This document shows positions 1 to 15,000 of a stretch of 64,000 nucleotides of DNA, one piece after another. The notes beneath the pieces are model-generated. The model did no database searches. It was not told the origin of the DNA and saw only the letters and a list, made by a program, of their open reading frames with translations. Numbering within the stretch: the stretch's first letter is position 1; every line of letters begins with the position of its first letter. The translations under genes and the position numbers were made by a program. The DNA is from Microglena sp. YARC. Lineage: Eukaryota; Chlorophyta; Chlorophyceae; Chlamydomonadales; Chlamydomonadaceae. The stretch covers positions 40,114,756 through 40,178,755 of the forward strand of contig CM039463.1 of NCBI GenBank assembly GCA_022414725.1. The letters are read 5' to 3'.

Positions 1-3000
1 TATAAACGCATGTAACAGTAGTATAAACGCATGTAACAGTAGTATAAACGCATGTAACAGTAGTATAAACGCATGTAACAGTAGTATAAACGCATGTAAC
101 AGTAGTATAAACGCATGTAACAGTAGTATAAACGCATGTAACAGTAGTATAAACGCATGTAACAGTAGTATAAACGCATGTAAACAGTAGTATAAACGCA
201 TGTAACAGTAGTATAAACGCATGTAACAGTAGTATAAACGCATGTAACAGTAGTATAAACGCATGTAACAGTAGTATAAACGCATGTAACAGTAGTATAA
301 ACGCATGTAACAGTAGTATAAACGCATGTAACAGTAGTATAAACGCATGTAACAGTAGTATAAACGCATGTAACAGTAGTATAAACGCATGTAACAGTAG
401 TATAAACGCATGTAACAGTAGTATAAACGCATGTAACAGTAGTATAAACGCATGTAACAGTAGTATAAAACGCATGTAACAGTAGTATAAACGCATGTAA
501 CAGTAGTATAAACGCATGTAACAGTAGTATAAACGCATGTAACAGTAGTATAAACGCATGTAACAGTAGTATAAACGCATGTAACAGGAGTATAAACGCA
601 TGTAACAGTAGTATAAACGCATGTAACAGTAGTATAAACGCATGTAACAGTAGTATAAACGCATGTAACAGTAGTATTAAACGCATGTAACAGTAGTATA
701 AACGCATGTAACAGTAGTATAAAACGCATGTAACAGTAGTATAAACGCATGTAACAGTAGTATAAACGCATGTAACAGTAGTATAAACGCATGTAACAGT
801 AAAAACGCATGTAACAGGAGTATAAAACGCATGTAACAGGAGTATAAACGCATGTAACAGGGTAATCGTAAAGTAGTATAAACGCATGTAACAGTAGTAT
901 AAACGCATGTAACAGTAGCATGTAACAGAGTATAAACGCATGTAACAGTAGTATAAACGCATGTAACAGTAGTATAAAACGCATGTAACAGTAGTATAAA
1001 CGCATGTAACAGTAGTATAAACGCATGTAACAGTAGTATAAACGCATGTAACAGTAGTATACACGCATGTAACAGTAGTATAAACGCATGTAACAGGAGT
1101 ATAAAAGCATGTAACAGTAGTATAAACGCATGTAACAGTAGTATAAACGCATGTAACAGTAGTATACACGCATGTAACAGTAGTATAAACGCATGTAACA
1201 GTAGTATAAACGCATGTAACAGTAGTATAAACGCATGTAACAGGAGTATAAACGCATGTAACAGTAGTATAAACGCATGTAACAGTAGTATAAAACGCAT
1301 GTAACAGTAGTATAAACGCATGTAACAGTAGTATAAACGCATGTAACAGTAGTATAAACGCATGTAACAGTAGTATAAACGCATGTAACAGTAGTATAAA
1401 CGCATGTAACAGTAGTATAAACGCATGTAACAGTAGTATAAACGCATGTAACAGTAGTATAAACGCATGTAACAGGAGTATAAACGCATGTAACAGTAGT
1501 ATAAACGCATGTAACAGTAGTATAAACGCATGTAACAGTAGTATAAAACGCATGTAACAGTAGTATAAACGCATGTAACAGTAGTATAAACGCATGTAAC
1601 AGTAGTATAAACGCATGTATAACAGTATATAAAACGCATGTAACAGTAGTATAAACGCATGTAACAGTAGTATAAACGCATGTAACAGTAGTATAAACGC
1701 ATGTAACAGTAGTATAAACGCATGTAACAGTAGTATAAAACGCATGTAACAGTAGTATAAACGCATGTAACAGTAGTATAAACGCATGTAACAGTAGTAT
1801 AAACGCATGTAACAGTAGTATAAACGCATGTAACAGGAGTATAAACGCATGTAACAGTAGTATAAACGCATGTAACAGTAGTATAAACGCATGTAACAGT
1901 AGTATAAACGCATGTAACAGGAGTATAAACGCATGTAACAGTAGTATAAACGCATGTAACAGTAGTATAAACGCATGTAACAGTAGTATAAACGCATGTA
2001 ACAGTAGTATAAACGCATGTAAACAGTAGTATAAACGCATGTAACAGTAGTATAAACGCATGTAACAGTAGTATAAACGCATGTAACAGTAGTATAAACG
2101 CATGTAACAGTAGTATAAACGCATGTAACAGTAGTATAAACGCATGTAACAGTAGTATAAACGCATGTAACAGTAGTATAAACGCATGTAACAGTAGTAT
2201 AAACGCATGTAACAGTAGTATAAACGCATGTAACAGTAGTATAAACGCATGTAACAGTAGTATAAACGCATGTAACAGTAGTATACACGCATGTAACAGT
2301 AGTATAAACGCATGTAACAGTAGTATAAACGCATGTAACAGTAGTATAAACGCATGTAACAGTAGTATAAACGCATGTAACAGTAGTATAAACGCATGTA
2401 ACAGTAGTATAAACGCATGTAACAGTAGTATAAACGCATGTAACAGTAGTATAAACGCATGTAACAGTAGTATAAACGCATGTAACAGTAGTATAAAACG
2501 CATGTAACAGTAGTATAAAACGCATGTAACAGTAGTATAAACGCATGTAACAGTAGTATAAACGCATGTAACAGTAGTATAAACGCATGTAACAGTAGTA
2601 TAAAACGCATGTAACAGTAGTATAAACGCATGTAACAGTTAGTATAAACGCATGTAACAGTAGTATATAAACGCATGTAACAGTAGTATAAAACGCATGT
2701 AACAGTAGTATAAACGCATGTAACAGTAGTATAAACGCATGTAACAGTAGTATAAACGCATGTAACAGTAGTATAACGCATGTAACAGTAGTATAACGCA
2801 TGTAACAGTAGTATAAACGCATGTAACAGTAGTATAAACGCATGTAACAGGAGTATAAACGCATGTAACAGTAGTATAAAAACGCATGTAACAGTAGTAT
2901 AAACGCATGTAACAGTAGTATAAACGCATGTAACAGTAGTATAAACGCATGTAACAGTAGTATAAACGCATGTAACAGTAGTATAAAACGCATGTAACAG

Positions 3001-6000
3001 TAGTATAACAGTAGTATAAACGCATGTAACAGTAGTATAAACGCATGTAACAGTAGTATAAACGCATGTAACAGTAGTATAAACGCATGTAACAGTAGTA
3101 TAAACGCATGTAACGCATGTAACAGTAGTATAAACGCATGTAACAGTAGTATAAACGCATGTAACAGTAGTATAAACGCATGTAACAGTAGTATAAAACG
3201 CATGTAACAGTAGTTAGTATAAACGCATGTAACAGTAACAGTATAACGCATGTAACAGTAGTATAAACGCATGTAACAGTAGTATAAACGCATGTAACAG
3301 TAGTATAAACGCATGTAACAGTAGTATAAACGCATGTAACAGGAGTATAAACGCATGTAACAGTAGTATAAACGCATGTAACAGGAAGTATAAACGCATG
3401 TAACAGTAGTATAAACGCATGTAACAGGAGTATAAACGCATGTACAGTAGTATAAACGCATGTAACAGTAGTATAAACGCATGTAACAGGAGTATAAACG
3501 CATGTAACAGTAGTATAAAACGCATGTAACAGTAGTATAAACGCATGTAACAGTAGTATAAACGCATGTAACAGTAGTATAAACGCATGTAACAGTAGTA
3601 TAAACGCATGTAACAGTAGTATATAACGCATGTAACAGTAGTATAAAACGCATGTAACAGTAGTATAAACGCATGTAACAGTAGTATAAACGCATGTAAC
3701 AGTAGTATAAAACGCATGTAAAGTAGTATAAACGCATGTAACAGTAGTATAAACGCATGTAACAGTAGTATAAACGCATGTAACAGTAGTAACAGTAGTA
3801 TAAACGCAATGTAACAGTAGTATAGAAACGCATGTAACAGTAGTATAAACGCATGTAACAGTAGTATAAACGCATGTAACAGGAGTATAAACGCATGTAA
3901 CAGTAGTATAAACGCATGTAACAGGAGTATAAAACGCATGTAACAGTAGTATAAACGCATGTAACAGTAGTATAAACGCATGTAACAGTAGTATAAACGC
4001 ATGTAACAGTAGTATAAACGCATGTAACAGTAGTATAAACGCATGTAACAGTAGTATAAACGCATGTAACAGTAGTATAACGCATGTAACAGTAGTATAA
4101 ACGCATGTAACAGGAGTATAAACGCATGTAACAGTAGTATAAACGCATGTAACAGTAGTATAAACGCATGTAACAGTAGTATAAACGCATGTAACAGTAG
4201 TATAAACGCATGTAACAGTAGTATAAACGCATGTAACAGTAGTATAACGCATGTAACAGTAGTATAAACGCATGTAACAGTAGTATAAACGCATGTAACA
4301 GTAGTATAAACGCATGTAACAGGAGTATAAACGCATGTAACAGGAGTATAAACGCATGTAACAGTAGTATAAACGCATGTAACAGTAGTATAAACGCATG
4401 TAACAGGAGTATAAACGCATGTAACAGTAGTATAAACGCATGTAACAGTAGTATAAACGCATGTAACAGTAGTATAAACGCATGTAACAGTAGTATAAAA
4501 CGCATGTAACAGTAGTATAAACGCATGTAACAGTAGTATAAACGCATGTAACAGTAGTATAAACGCATGTAACAGTAGTATAAACGCATGTAACAGTAGT
4601 ATAACGCATTTGTAACAGTAGTATAAACGCATGTAACAGTAAGTATAAACGCATGTAACAGTAGTATATAAACGCATGTAACAGTAGTATACAACGCATG
4701 TAACAGTAGTATAACGCATGTAACAGTAGTAATAAACGCATGTAACAGTTAGTATATAACGCATGTAACAGGAACAGTAGTATAAACGCATGTAACAGTA
4801 GTATTAAACGCATGTACAGTAGTATAAAACGCATGTAACAGTAGTATAAACGCATGTAACAGGAGTATAAACGCATGTAACAGGAGTATAAACGCATGTA
4901 ACAGTAGTATAAAACGCATGTAACAGTAGTATAAACGCATGTAACAGTAGGTATAAACGCATAACACATGAAGCAGGAGTAAAAATGGTAACAGTTATAA
5001 ACGCATGTAACAGTAGTATAAACGCATGTAACAGTAGTATAAACGCATGTAACAGTAGTATAAACGCATGTAACAGTAGTATAAACGCATGTAACAGTAG
5101 TATAAACGCATGTAACAGTTAGTATAAACGCAATGTAACATAGATAAGCATGTAAAGTAGTATAAACGCATGTTACAGTAGTATAACGCATGTAACAGGA
5201 GTAAAAACGCATGTAAAGTATAAACGCATGTAACAGTAGTATAAACGCATGTAACACTAAAAACGCATGTAACAGTAGTATAAACGCATGTAACAGTAGT
5301 ATAAACGCATGTAACAGTAGTATAAAACGCATGTAACAGTAGTATAAACGCATGTAACAGGTAGTATAACGCATGTACAGTAGTATAAACGCGAATGTAA
5401 CAGTAGTATAAACGCATGTTAACAGTAGTATAAACGCATGTAACAGTAGTATAGTAAAAACGCGCATGTAACAGTAGTATAAACGCATGTAACAGTAGTA
5501 TAAACGCATGTAACAGTAGTATAAACGCATGTAACAGTAGTATAAAACGCATGTAACAGGAGTATAAACGCATGTAACAGTAGTATAAACGCATGTAACA
5601 GGAGTATAAACGCATGTAACAGTAGTATAAACGCATGTAACAGTAGTATAAACGCATGTAACAGTAGTAATAAACGCATGTAACAGTAGTATAAACGCAT
5701 GTAACAGTAGTATAAACGCATGTAACAGTAGTAATAAACGCATGTAACAGTAGTATAAACGCATGTAACAGTAGTATAAACGCATGTAACAGTAGTATAA
5801 ACGCATGTAACAGTAGTATAAACGCATGTAACAGTAGTATAAACGCATGTAACAGTAGTATAAACGCATGTAACAGTAGTATAACGCATGTAACAGTAGT
5901 ATAAAACGCATGTAACAGGAGTATAAACGCATGTAACAGTAGTATAAACGCATGTAACAGTAGTATAAAACGCATGTAACAGTAGTATAAACGCATGTAA

Positions 6001-9000
6001 CAGTAGTATAAACGCATGTAACAGTAGTACAACGCATGTAAAACGCATGTAACAGTAGTATAAACGCATGTAACAGTAGTATAAAACGCATGTAACAGTA
6101 GTATAAACGCAGTGTAAAACAGGAGTATAAACGCATGTAACAGGAGTAGTTAAAACGCATGTAAACAGGAGTATAAACGCATGTAACAGTACGCATGTAA
6201 CAGTAGTATATAAACGCATGTAACAGGAGTATAAACGCATGTAACAGTAGTATAAAACGCATGTAACAGTAGTATAAACGCATGTAACAGTAGTATAAAC
6301 GCATGTAACAGTAGTATAAACGCATGTAACAGTAGTATAAAACGCATGTAACAGTAGTATAAACGCATGTACAGCATGTAACAGTAGTAGTATACGCATG
6401 TAACAGTAGTATAAACGCATGTAACAGGAGTAGTTATAAACGCATGTAACAGTAGTATAAACGCATGTAACAGTAGTATAAACGCATGTAACAGGAGTAT
6501 TAAACGATGTAACAGTATAAACGCATGTAACCAGTAGTATAGTATAAACGCATGTAACAGTAGTATAAACGCATGTAACAGTAGTATAAACGCATGTAAC
6601 AGTAGTATAAACGCATGTAACAGTAGTATAAACGCATGTAACAGTAGTATAAACGCATGTAACAGTAGTATAAAACGCATGTAACAAGTAGTATAACGCA
6701 TGTAACAGTAGTATAAACGCATGTAACAGTAGTATAAACGCATGTAACAGTAGTATAAACGCATGTAACAGTAGTATAAACGCATGTAACAGTAGTATAA
6801 ACGCATGTAACAGTAGTATAAACGCATGTTACAGTAGTATAAACGCATGTAACAGTAGTATAAACGCATGTAACAGTAGTATAAACGCATGTAACAGTAG
6901 TATAAACGCATGTAACAGTAGTATAAACGCATGTAACAGGAGTATAAAACGCATGTAACAGTAGTATAAACGCATGTAACAGTAGTATAAACGCATGTAA
7001 CAGTAGTATAAACGCGCATGTAACAGTAGTATAAACGCATGTAACAGGAGTAACAGTAAAACGCATGTAACAGTAGTATAAACGCATGTAACAGTAGTAT
7101 AAACGCATTGTAACAGGATAAACGTATAAAAACGCATGTAACAGTAGTATACGCATGTCAACAGTAGTATAAACGCATGTAAAACAGTAGTATAAAACGC
7201 ATGTAACAGTAGTAACAGTAAAACGCATGTAACAGTAGTATAAACCGCATGTAACAGTAGTTATAAACGCATGTAACAGTAGTATAAACGCATGTAACAG
7301 TAGTAAACATGTAACAGTAGTATAAACGCATGTAACAGTAGTATAAACGCATGTAAACAGTAGTATAAACGCATGTAATAGTAGTATAAACGCATGTAAC
7401 AGTAGTATAAACGCATGTAACAGGAGTATAAAAACGCATGTAACAGTAGTATAAAACGCATGTAACAGTAGTATAAAACGCATGTAACAGTAGTATAAAC
7501 GCATGTAATAGTATAAACGCATGTAAAACAGTAGTATAAACGCATGTAACAGGAGTATAAACGCATGTAACAGTAGTATAAACGCATGTAACAGGAGTAT
7601 AAACGCATGTACAGTAGTATAAACGCATGTAACAGTTGTATAAACGCATGTAACAGTAGTATAAAAACGCATGTAACAGTAGTATAAACGCATGTAACAG
7701 TAGTATAAACGCATGTAACGTAGTATAAACGCATGTAACAGTAGTATTAAACGCATGTAACAGTAGTATAAACGCATGTACGTAGTAAAACATGTAACAG
7801 TAGTATAAACGCATGTAACAGTAGTATAAACGCATGTAACAGTAAAACGTGTAAAACGCAGTAGTAAGTAGTAACAGTAGCATGTATAACAGTAGTATAA
7901 ACATGTAATAAACGCAGTATAAACGTATATAACGCATTGTAACAGTAGTATAAACGCATGTAAGGAGAACAGGAATAGTATAAAAACGCATGTAACAGTA
8001 GTATAAACGCATGTAACAGTAGTATAAACGCATTAACAGTAATAAACAGTAGTAGTAGTAACGCATGTAACAGAGTATAAACGCATGTAACAGAGTAAAA
8101 CGCATGTAAGTAGTATAAACATGTAACAGTAGTAAAACGCATGTAACAGTATAGTATAAACGCATGTAACAGTAGTATAAAACGCATGTAACAGTAGCTA
8201 GTATAAACATGCGCTGTAACAGTAGTGCACGCATGTAACAGTAGTATAAACGCATGTAACAGTAGTAGTATAAAGGCGCATGTAAACAGTAGTATAAAAC
8301 GCATGTAACAGTAGTATAAACGCATGTAACAGTAGTAGTATAAACGCATGTAACAGTAGTATATAAACGCATGTAACAGTAGTATAAACGCATGTAACAG
8401 TAGTATATAACGCATGTAACAGTAGTATAAACGCATGTAACAGTAGTATATAAACGCATGTAACAGTAGTATAAACGCATGTAACAGTAGTATAAACGCA
8501 TGTAACAGTAGTATAAACGCATGTTAACAGTAGTATAAACGCATGTAACAGGAGTATAAAACGCATGTAACAGTAGTATAAACGCATGTAACAGTAGTAT
8601 AAACGCATGTAACAGTAGTAAAACGCATGTAACAGTAGTATAAACGCATGTAACAGTAGTATAAACGCATGTAACAGGAGTATAAACGCATGTAAAAGTA
8701 GTATAAACGCATGTAACAGTAGTATAAACGCATGTAACAGTAGTATAAACGCATGTAACAGGAGTATAAACGCATGTAACAGTAGTATAAACGCATGTAA
8801 AGGAGTATATAACGCATGTAACAGTAGTATAAACGCATGTAACAGTATAAATGTATAATAACGCATGTAACAGTAGTATAAACGCATGTAACAGTAGTAT
8901 AAATGTCGCATGTAACAGTAGTATAAACGCATGTAACAGTAGTATAAACGCATGTGTGTTAACAGGAGTATAAACGCATGTAACAGGAGTATAAAACGCA

Positions 9001-12000
9001 TGTAACAGGAGTATAAAACGCATGTAACAGTAGTATAAACGCATGTAACAGTAGTATAAAACGCATGTAACAGTAGTATAAACGCATGTAACAGTAGTAT
9101 TAAAACGCATGTAACAGTAGTATAAACGCATGTAACAGTAGTATAAAACGCATGTAACAGTAGTATAAACGCATGTAACAGTAGATAAAACGCATGTAAC
9201 AGTAGTATAAAACGCATGTAACAGTAGTATAAACGCATGTAACAGTAGTATAAACGCATGTAACAGTAGTATAAACGCATGTAACAGTAGTATAAACGCA
9301 TGTAACAGTAGTATAAACGCATGTAACAGTAGTATAAACGCATGTAACAGTAGTAACAGTAGTATAAACGCATGTAACAGTAGTATAAACGCATGTAACA
9401 GTAGTATAAAAACGCATAACGCATGTATAGTATAAAACGCATGTAACAGTAGTATAAACGCATGTAACAGTAGTATAGTAACAGTAGTATAAACGCATGT
9501 AACAGTAGTATAAACGCATGTTAACAGTAGTATAAACGCATGTAACAGTAGTATAAACGCATGTAATAGTAGTATAAAAACGCATGTAACAGGAGTATAA
9601 ACGCATGTAACAGTAGTATAAACGCATGTAACAGTAGTATAAACGCATGTAACAGGAGTATAAAACGCATGAACAGTAGTATAAAACGCATGTAACAGTA
9701 GTATAAACGCATGTAAGTAAGTATAAACGCATGTAACAGGAGCTATAAACGCATGTAACAGTAGTATAAAACGCATGTAACAGTAGTATAATCAAACGCA
9801 ATGTAACAGTAGTATAAACGCATGTAACAGTAGTGCATGTAACAAAAAGTATAAACGCATGTAACAGTAGTATAAACGCATGTAACAGTAGTATAAACGC
9901 ATGTAACAGTAGTATAACGCATGTAACAGTAGTATATAACGCATGTAACAAGTATAAACGCATTTAACAGTAGTATAAACGCATGTAACAGTAGTATAAA
10001 CGCATGTAACAGTAGTATAAACGCCAAGTAGTATATAAACATGTATATATAAACGCATGTAACAGTAGTATAAACGCATTGTAACAGGAGTAGTAAACAG
10101 TAGCATGTATACAGTAGTACGCATGTAACAGTAGTATAAACGCATGTAACAGTAGTATAAACGCATGTAACAGGAGTATAATCGCATGTAACAGGAGTAT
10201 AAACGCATGTAACAGTAGTATAAACGCATGTAACAGTAGTATTAAAGCAGTATCGCATGTAACAGTAGTATACGCATAACAGTAGTATAAACGCATGTAA
10301 CAGTAGTATAAACGCATGTAAGTAATAAAACGCATGTAACAGTATATAACGCATGTAACAGTAGTATAAACGCATGTAACAGTAGTATAAACGCATGTAA
10401 CAGTAGTATAAACGCATGTAACAGTAGTATAAACGCATGTAACAGTAGTATAAAACGCATGTAACAGTAGTATAAACGCATGTAACAGTAGTATAAACGC
10501 ATGTAACAGTAGTATAAACAGTAGTATAAACATGTAACAGTAGTATAACGCATGTAACAGTAGTATAAACGCATGTAACAGTAGTATAAACGCATGTAAC
10601 AGTAGTATAAACGCATGTAACAGTAGTATAAAAAACGCATGTAACAGTAGTATAAACGCATGTAACAGTATATAAACGCATGTAACCAGTAGTATAAACG
10701 CATAACAGTAGAGTATAAACGCATGTAACAGTAGTATAAACGCATGTAACAGTAGTATAAACGCATGTAACAGTAGTATAAAACGCATGTAACAGTAGTA
10801 TAAACGCATGTAACAGTAGTATAAACGCATGTAACAGTAGTATAAACGCATGTAACAGTAGTATAAACGCATGTAACAGGAGTATAAACGCATGTAACAG
10901 TAGTATAAACGCATGTAAACAGAGTATAAAACGCATGTAACAGTAGTATAAACGCATGTAACAGTAGTAATAAACGCATGTAACAGTAGTATAAACGCAT
11001 GTAACAGTAGTATAAACGCATGTAACAGTAGTATAAACGCATGTAACAGTAGTATAAACGCATGTAACAGTAGTATAAACGCATGTAACAGTAGTATAGT
11101 ATAAAAACGCATGTAACAGTAGTATAACACGCATGTAACAGTAGTATAAACGCATGTAACAGTAGTATAAACGCATGTAACAGTAGTATAAACGTAACAG
11201 TAGTATAAACGCATGTAACAGTAGTATATAAACGCATGTAACAGTAGTATATAAACGCATGTAACAGTACAGTATAAACGCATGTAACAGTAGTATAAAC
11301 GCATGTAACAGTAGTATAAACGCATGTAACAGTAGTATAAAACGCATGTAACAGTAGTATAAACGCATGTAACAGTAGTATAAAACGCATGTAACAGTAG
11401 TATAAACGCATGTAACAGTAGTATAAACGCGCATGTAACAGTAGTATAAACGCATGTAACAGTAGTATAAACGCATGTAACAGTAGTATAAAACGCATGT
11501 AACAGTAGTATAAACGCATGTAACAGTAGTAACAGTAAACGCATGTAACAGTAGTATAAACGCATGTAACAGTAGTATAAACGCATGTAACAGTAGTATA
11601 AACGCATGTAACAGTAGTATAAACGCATGTAAACAGTAGTATAAACGCATGTAACAGTAGTATAAAACGCATGTAACAGTAGTATAAACGCATGTAACAG
11701 TAGTATAAACGCATGTAAACAGGAGTAGTAAACGCATGTAACAGGAGTATAAACGCATGTAACAGTAGTATAAACGCATGTAACAGTAGTATAAACGCAT
11801 GTAACAGTAGTATAAACGCATGTAACAGTAGTATAAACGCATGTAACAGTAGTATAAACGCATGTAACAGTAGTATAAACGCATGTAACAGTAGTATAAA
11901 CGCATGTAACAGGAGAATAAACGCATGTAACAGTAGTATAAACGCATGTAACAGTAGTATAAACGCATGTAACAGGAGTATAAACGCATGTAACAGTAGT

Positions 12001-15000
12001 ATAAACGCATGTAACAGTAGTATAAACGCATGTAACAGTAGTATAAACGCATGTAACAGTAGCATATAAAAAACGCATGTAACAGTAATAAACGCATGTA
12101 GTATAAACGCATGTAACAGTAGTGTAACAGGTATAAACGCATGTAACAGTAGTATAAAAAACGCATGTAACAGTAGTATAAACGCATGTAACAGTAGTAT
12201 AAAACGCATGTAACAGTAGTATAAACGCATGTAAAACAGTAGTATAAACGCATGTAACAGTAGTATAAACGCATGTAACAGTAGTATAAACGCATGTAAC
12301 AGTAGTATAAAACGCATGTAACAGTAGTATAAAACGCATGTAAACAGTAGATATAAACAGCATGTAACAGTAGTATGTAACAGTAGTATAAACGCATGTA
12401 ACAGTAGTATAAACGCATGTAACAGTAGTATAAACGCATGTAACAGTAGTATAAACGCATGTAACAGTAGTATAAACGCATGTAACAGTAGTATAAACGC
12501 ATGTAACAGTTATAAAACGCATGTAAACAGTAGTATAAACGCATGTAACAGTAGTATAAAACGCATGTAACAGTAGTATAAAACGCATGTAACAGTAGTA
12601 TAAACGCATGTAACAGTAGTATAAACGCATGTAACAGTAGTATAAACGCATGTAACAGTAGTATAAACGCATGTAACAGTAGTATAAACGCATGTAACAG
12701 TAGTATAAACGCATGTAACAGTATAAAACGTATAGTAAAACGCATGTAACAGTAGTATAAAACGCATGTAACAGTAGTTATAGTATACGCATGTAACAGT
12801 AGTATAAATAAACGCATGTAACAGTAGTATAAACGCATGTAACAGTAGTATAAAAACGCATGTAACATAGTATAAACGCATGTAACAGTAGTATAAACGC
12901 ATGTAACAGTAGTATAAATTGTAACGCATGTAACAGTAGTATAAACGCATGTAACAGTAGTAACAGTAGATAAACGCATGTAACAGTAGTATAAACGCAT
13001 GTAACAGTAGTATAAACGCATGTAACAGTAGTATAAACGCATGTAACAGTAACAGAGTATAAAGACGCATGTAACAGTAGTATAAATAAACGCATATGTA
13101 ACAGTAGTATAAACGCATGTAACATGTAACAGTATAAACGCATGTAACAGTAGTATAAACGCATGTAACAGTAGTATAAAACGCATGTAACAATAGTATA
13201 AACGCATGTAACAGTAGTATAAACGCATGTAGTAGTACGATGTAGTATAAACGTAGTATTAAACGCATGTAACAGTAGATAAACGCATGTAACAGTAGTA
13301 TAAACGCATGTAACAGTAGTATAAACGCATGTAACAGTAGTATAAACGCATGTAACAGTAGTATATAAACGCATGTAACAGTAGTATAAAACGCATGTAA
13401 ACAGTAGTATAAACGCATGTAAACAGGAGTATTAAACGCATGTAACAGTAGTATAAACGCATGTAAACAGTAGTATAAACGCATGTAACAGTAGTATAAC
13501 GCATGTAACAGTAGTATAAACGCATGTAACAGTAGTATTAAACGCATGTAACAGTAGTATAAACGCATGTAACAGTAGTATAAACGCATGTAACAGTAGT
13601 ATAAACGCATGTAACAGTAGTATAAACGCATGTAACAGTAGTATAAAACGCATGTAACAGTAGTATAAACGCATGTAACAGTAGTATAACGCATGTAACA
13701 GTAGTATAAACGCATGTAACAGTAGTATAACGCATGTAACAGGAGTATAAACGCATGTAACAGTAGTATAAACGCATGTAACAGTAGTATAAACGCATGT
13801 AACAGGAGTATAAACGCATGTAAACAGTAGTATAACGCATGTAACAGTAGTATAAACGCATGTAACAGTAGTATAAACGCATGTAACAGGAGTATAAACG
13901 CATGTAACAGGAGATAGTATAAAACGCATGTAACAGTAGTATAAACGCATGTAACAGTAGTATAAACGCATGTAACAGTAGTATAAACGCATGTAACAGT
14001 TAGTATAAAACGCATGTAACAGTAGTATAAACGCATGTAACAGTAGTATACACGCATGTAACAGTAGTATAAACGCATGTAACAGTAGTATAAACGCATG
14101 TAACAGTAGTATAAACGCATTGTAACGCAGTAGTAACAGTAAAAACGCATGTAAACAGTAGTATAAACGCATGTAACAGTAGTATAAACGCATGTAACAG
14201 TAGTATAAACGCATGTAACAGTAGTATAAACGCATGTAACAGTAGTATAAACGCATGTAACAGTAGTAGTAAAACGCATGTAACAGTAGTATAAACGCAT
14301 GTAACAGTAGTATAAACGCATGTAACAGTAGTATAAACGCATGTAACAGGAGTAGTATAAAACGCATGTAACATAGTATAAAACGCATGTAACAGGAGTA
14401 TAAACGCATGTAACAGTAGTATAAAACGCATGTAACAGTAGTATAAACGCATGTAACATAGTATAAACGCATGTAACAGTAGTATAAACGCATGTAACAG
14501 TAGTATAAACGCATGTAACAGTAGTATAAACGCATGTAACAGTAGTATAAACGCATGTAACAGTAGTATAAACGCATGTAACAGTAGTATAAACGCATGT
14601 AACAGGAGTATAAACGCATGTAACAGTAGTATAAACGCATGTAACAGTAGTATAAACGCATGTAACAGTAGTATAAACGCATGTAACAGTAGTATAAACG
14701 CATGTAACAGTAGTATAAACGCATGTAACAGTAGTATAAACGCATGTAACAGGAGTATAAACGCATGTAACAGTAGTATAAACGCATGTAACAGTAGTAT
14801 AAACGCATGTAACAGTAGTATAAACGCATGTAACAGTAGTATAAAACGCATGTAACAGTAGTTATAAACGCATGTAACAGTAGTATAAACGCATGTAACA
14901 GTAGTATAAACGCATGTAACAGTAGTATAAACGCATGTAACAGTAGTATAAACGCATGTAACAGTAGTATAAACGCATGTAACAGTAGTATAAACGCATG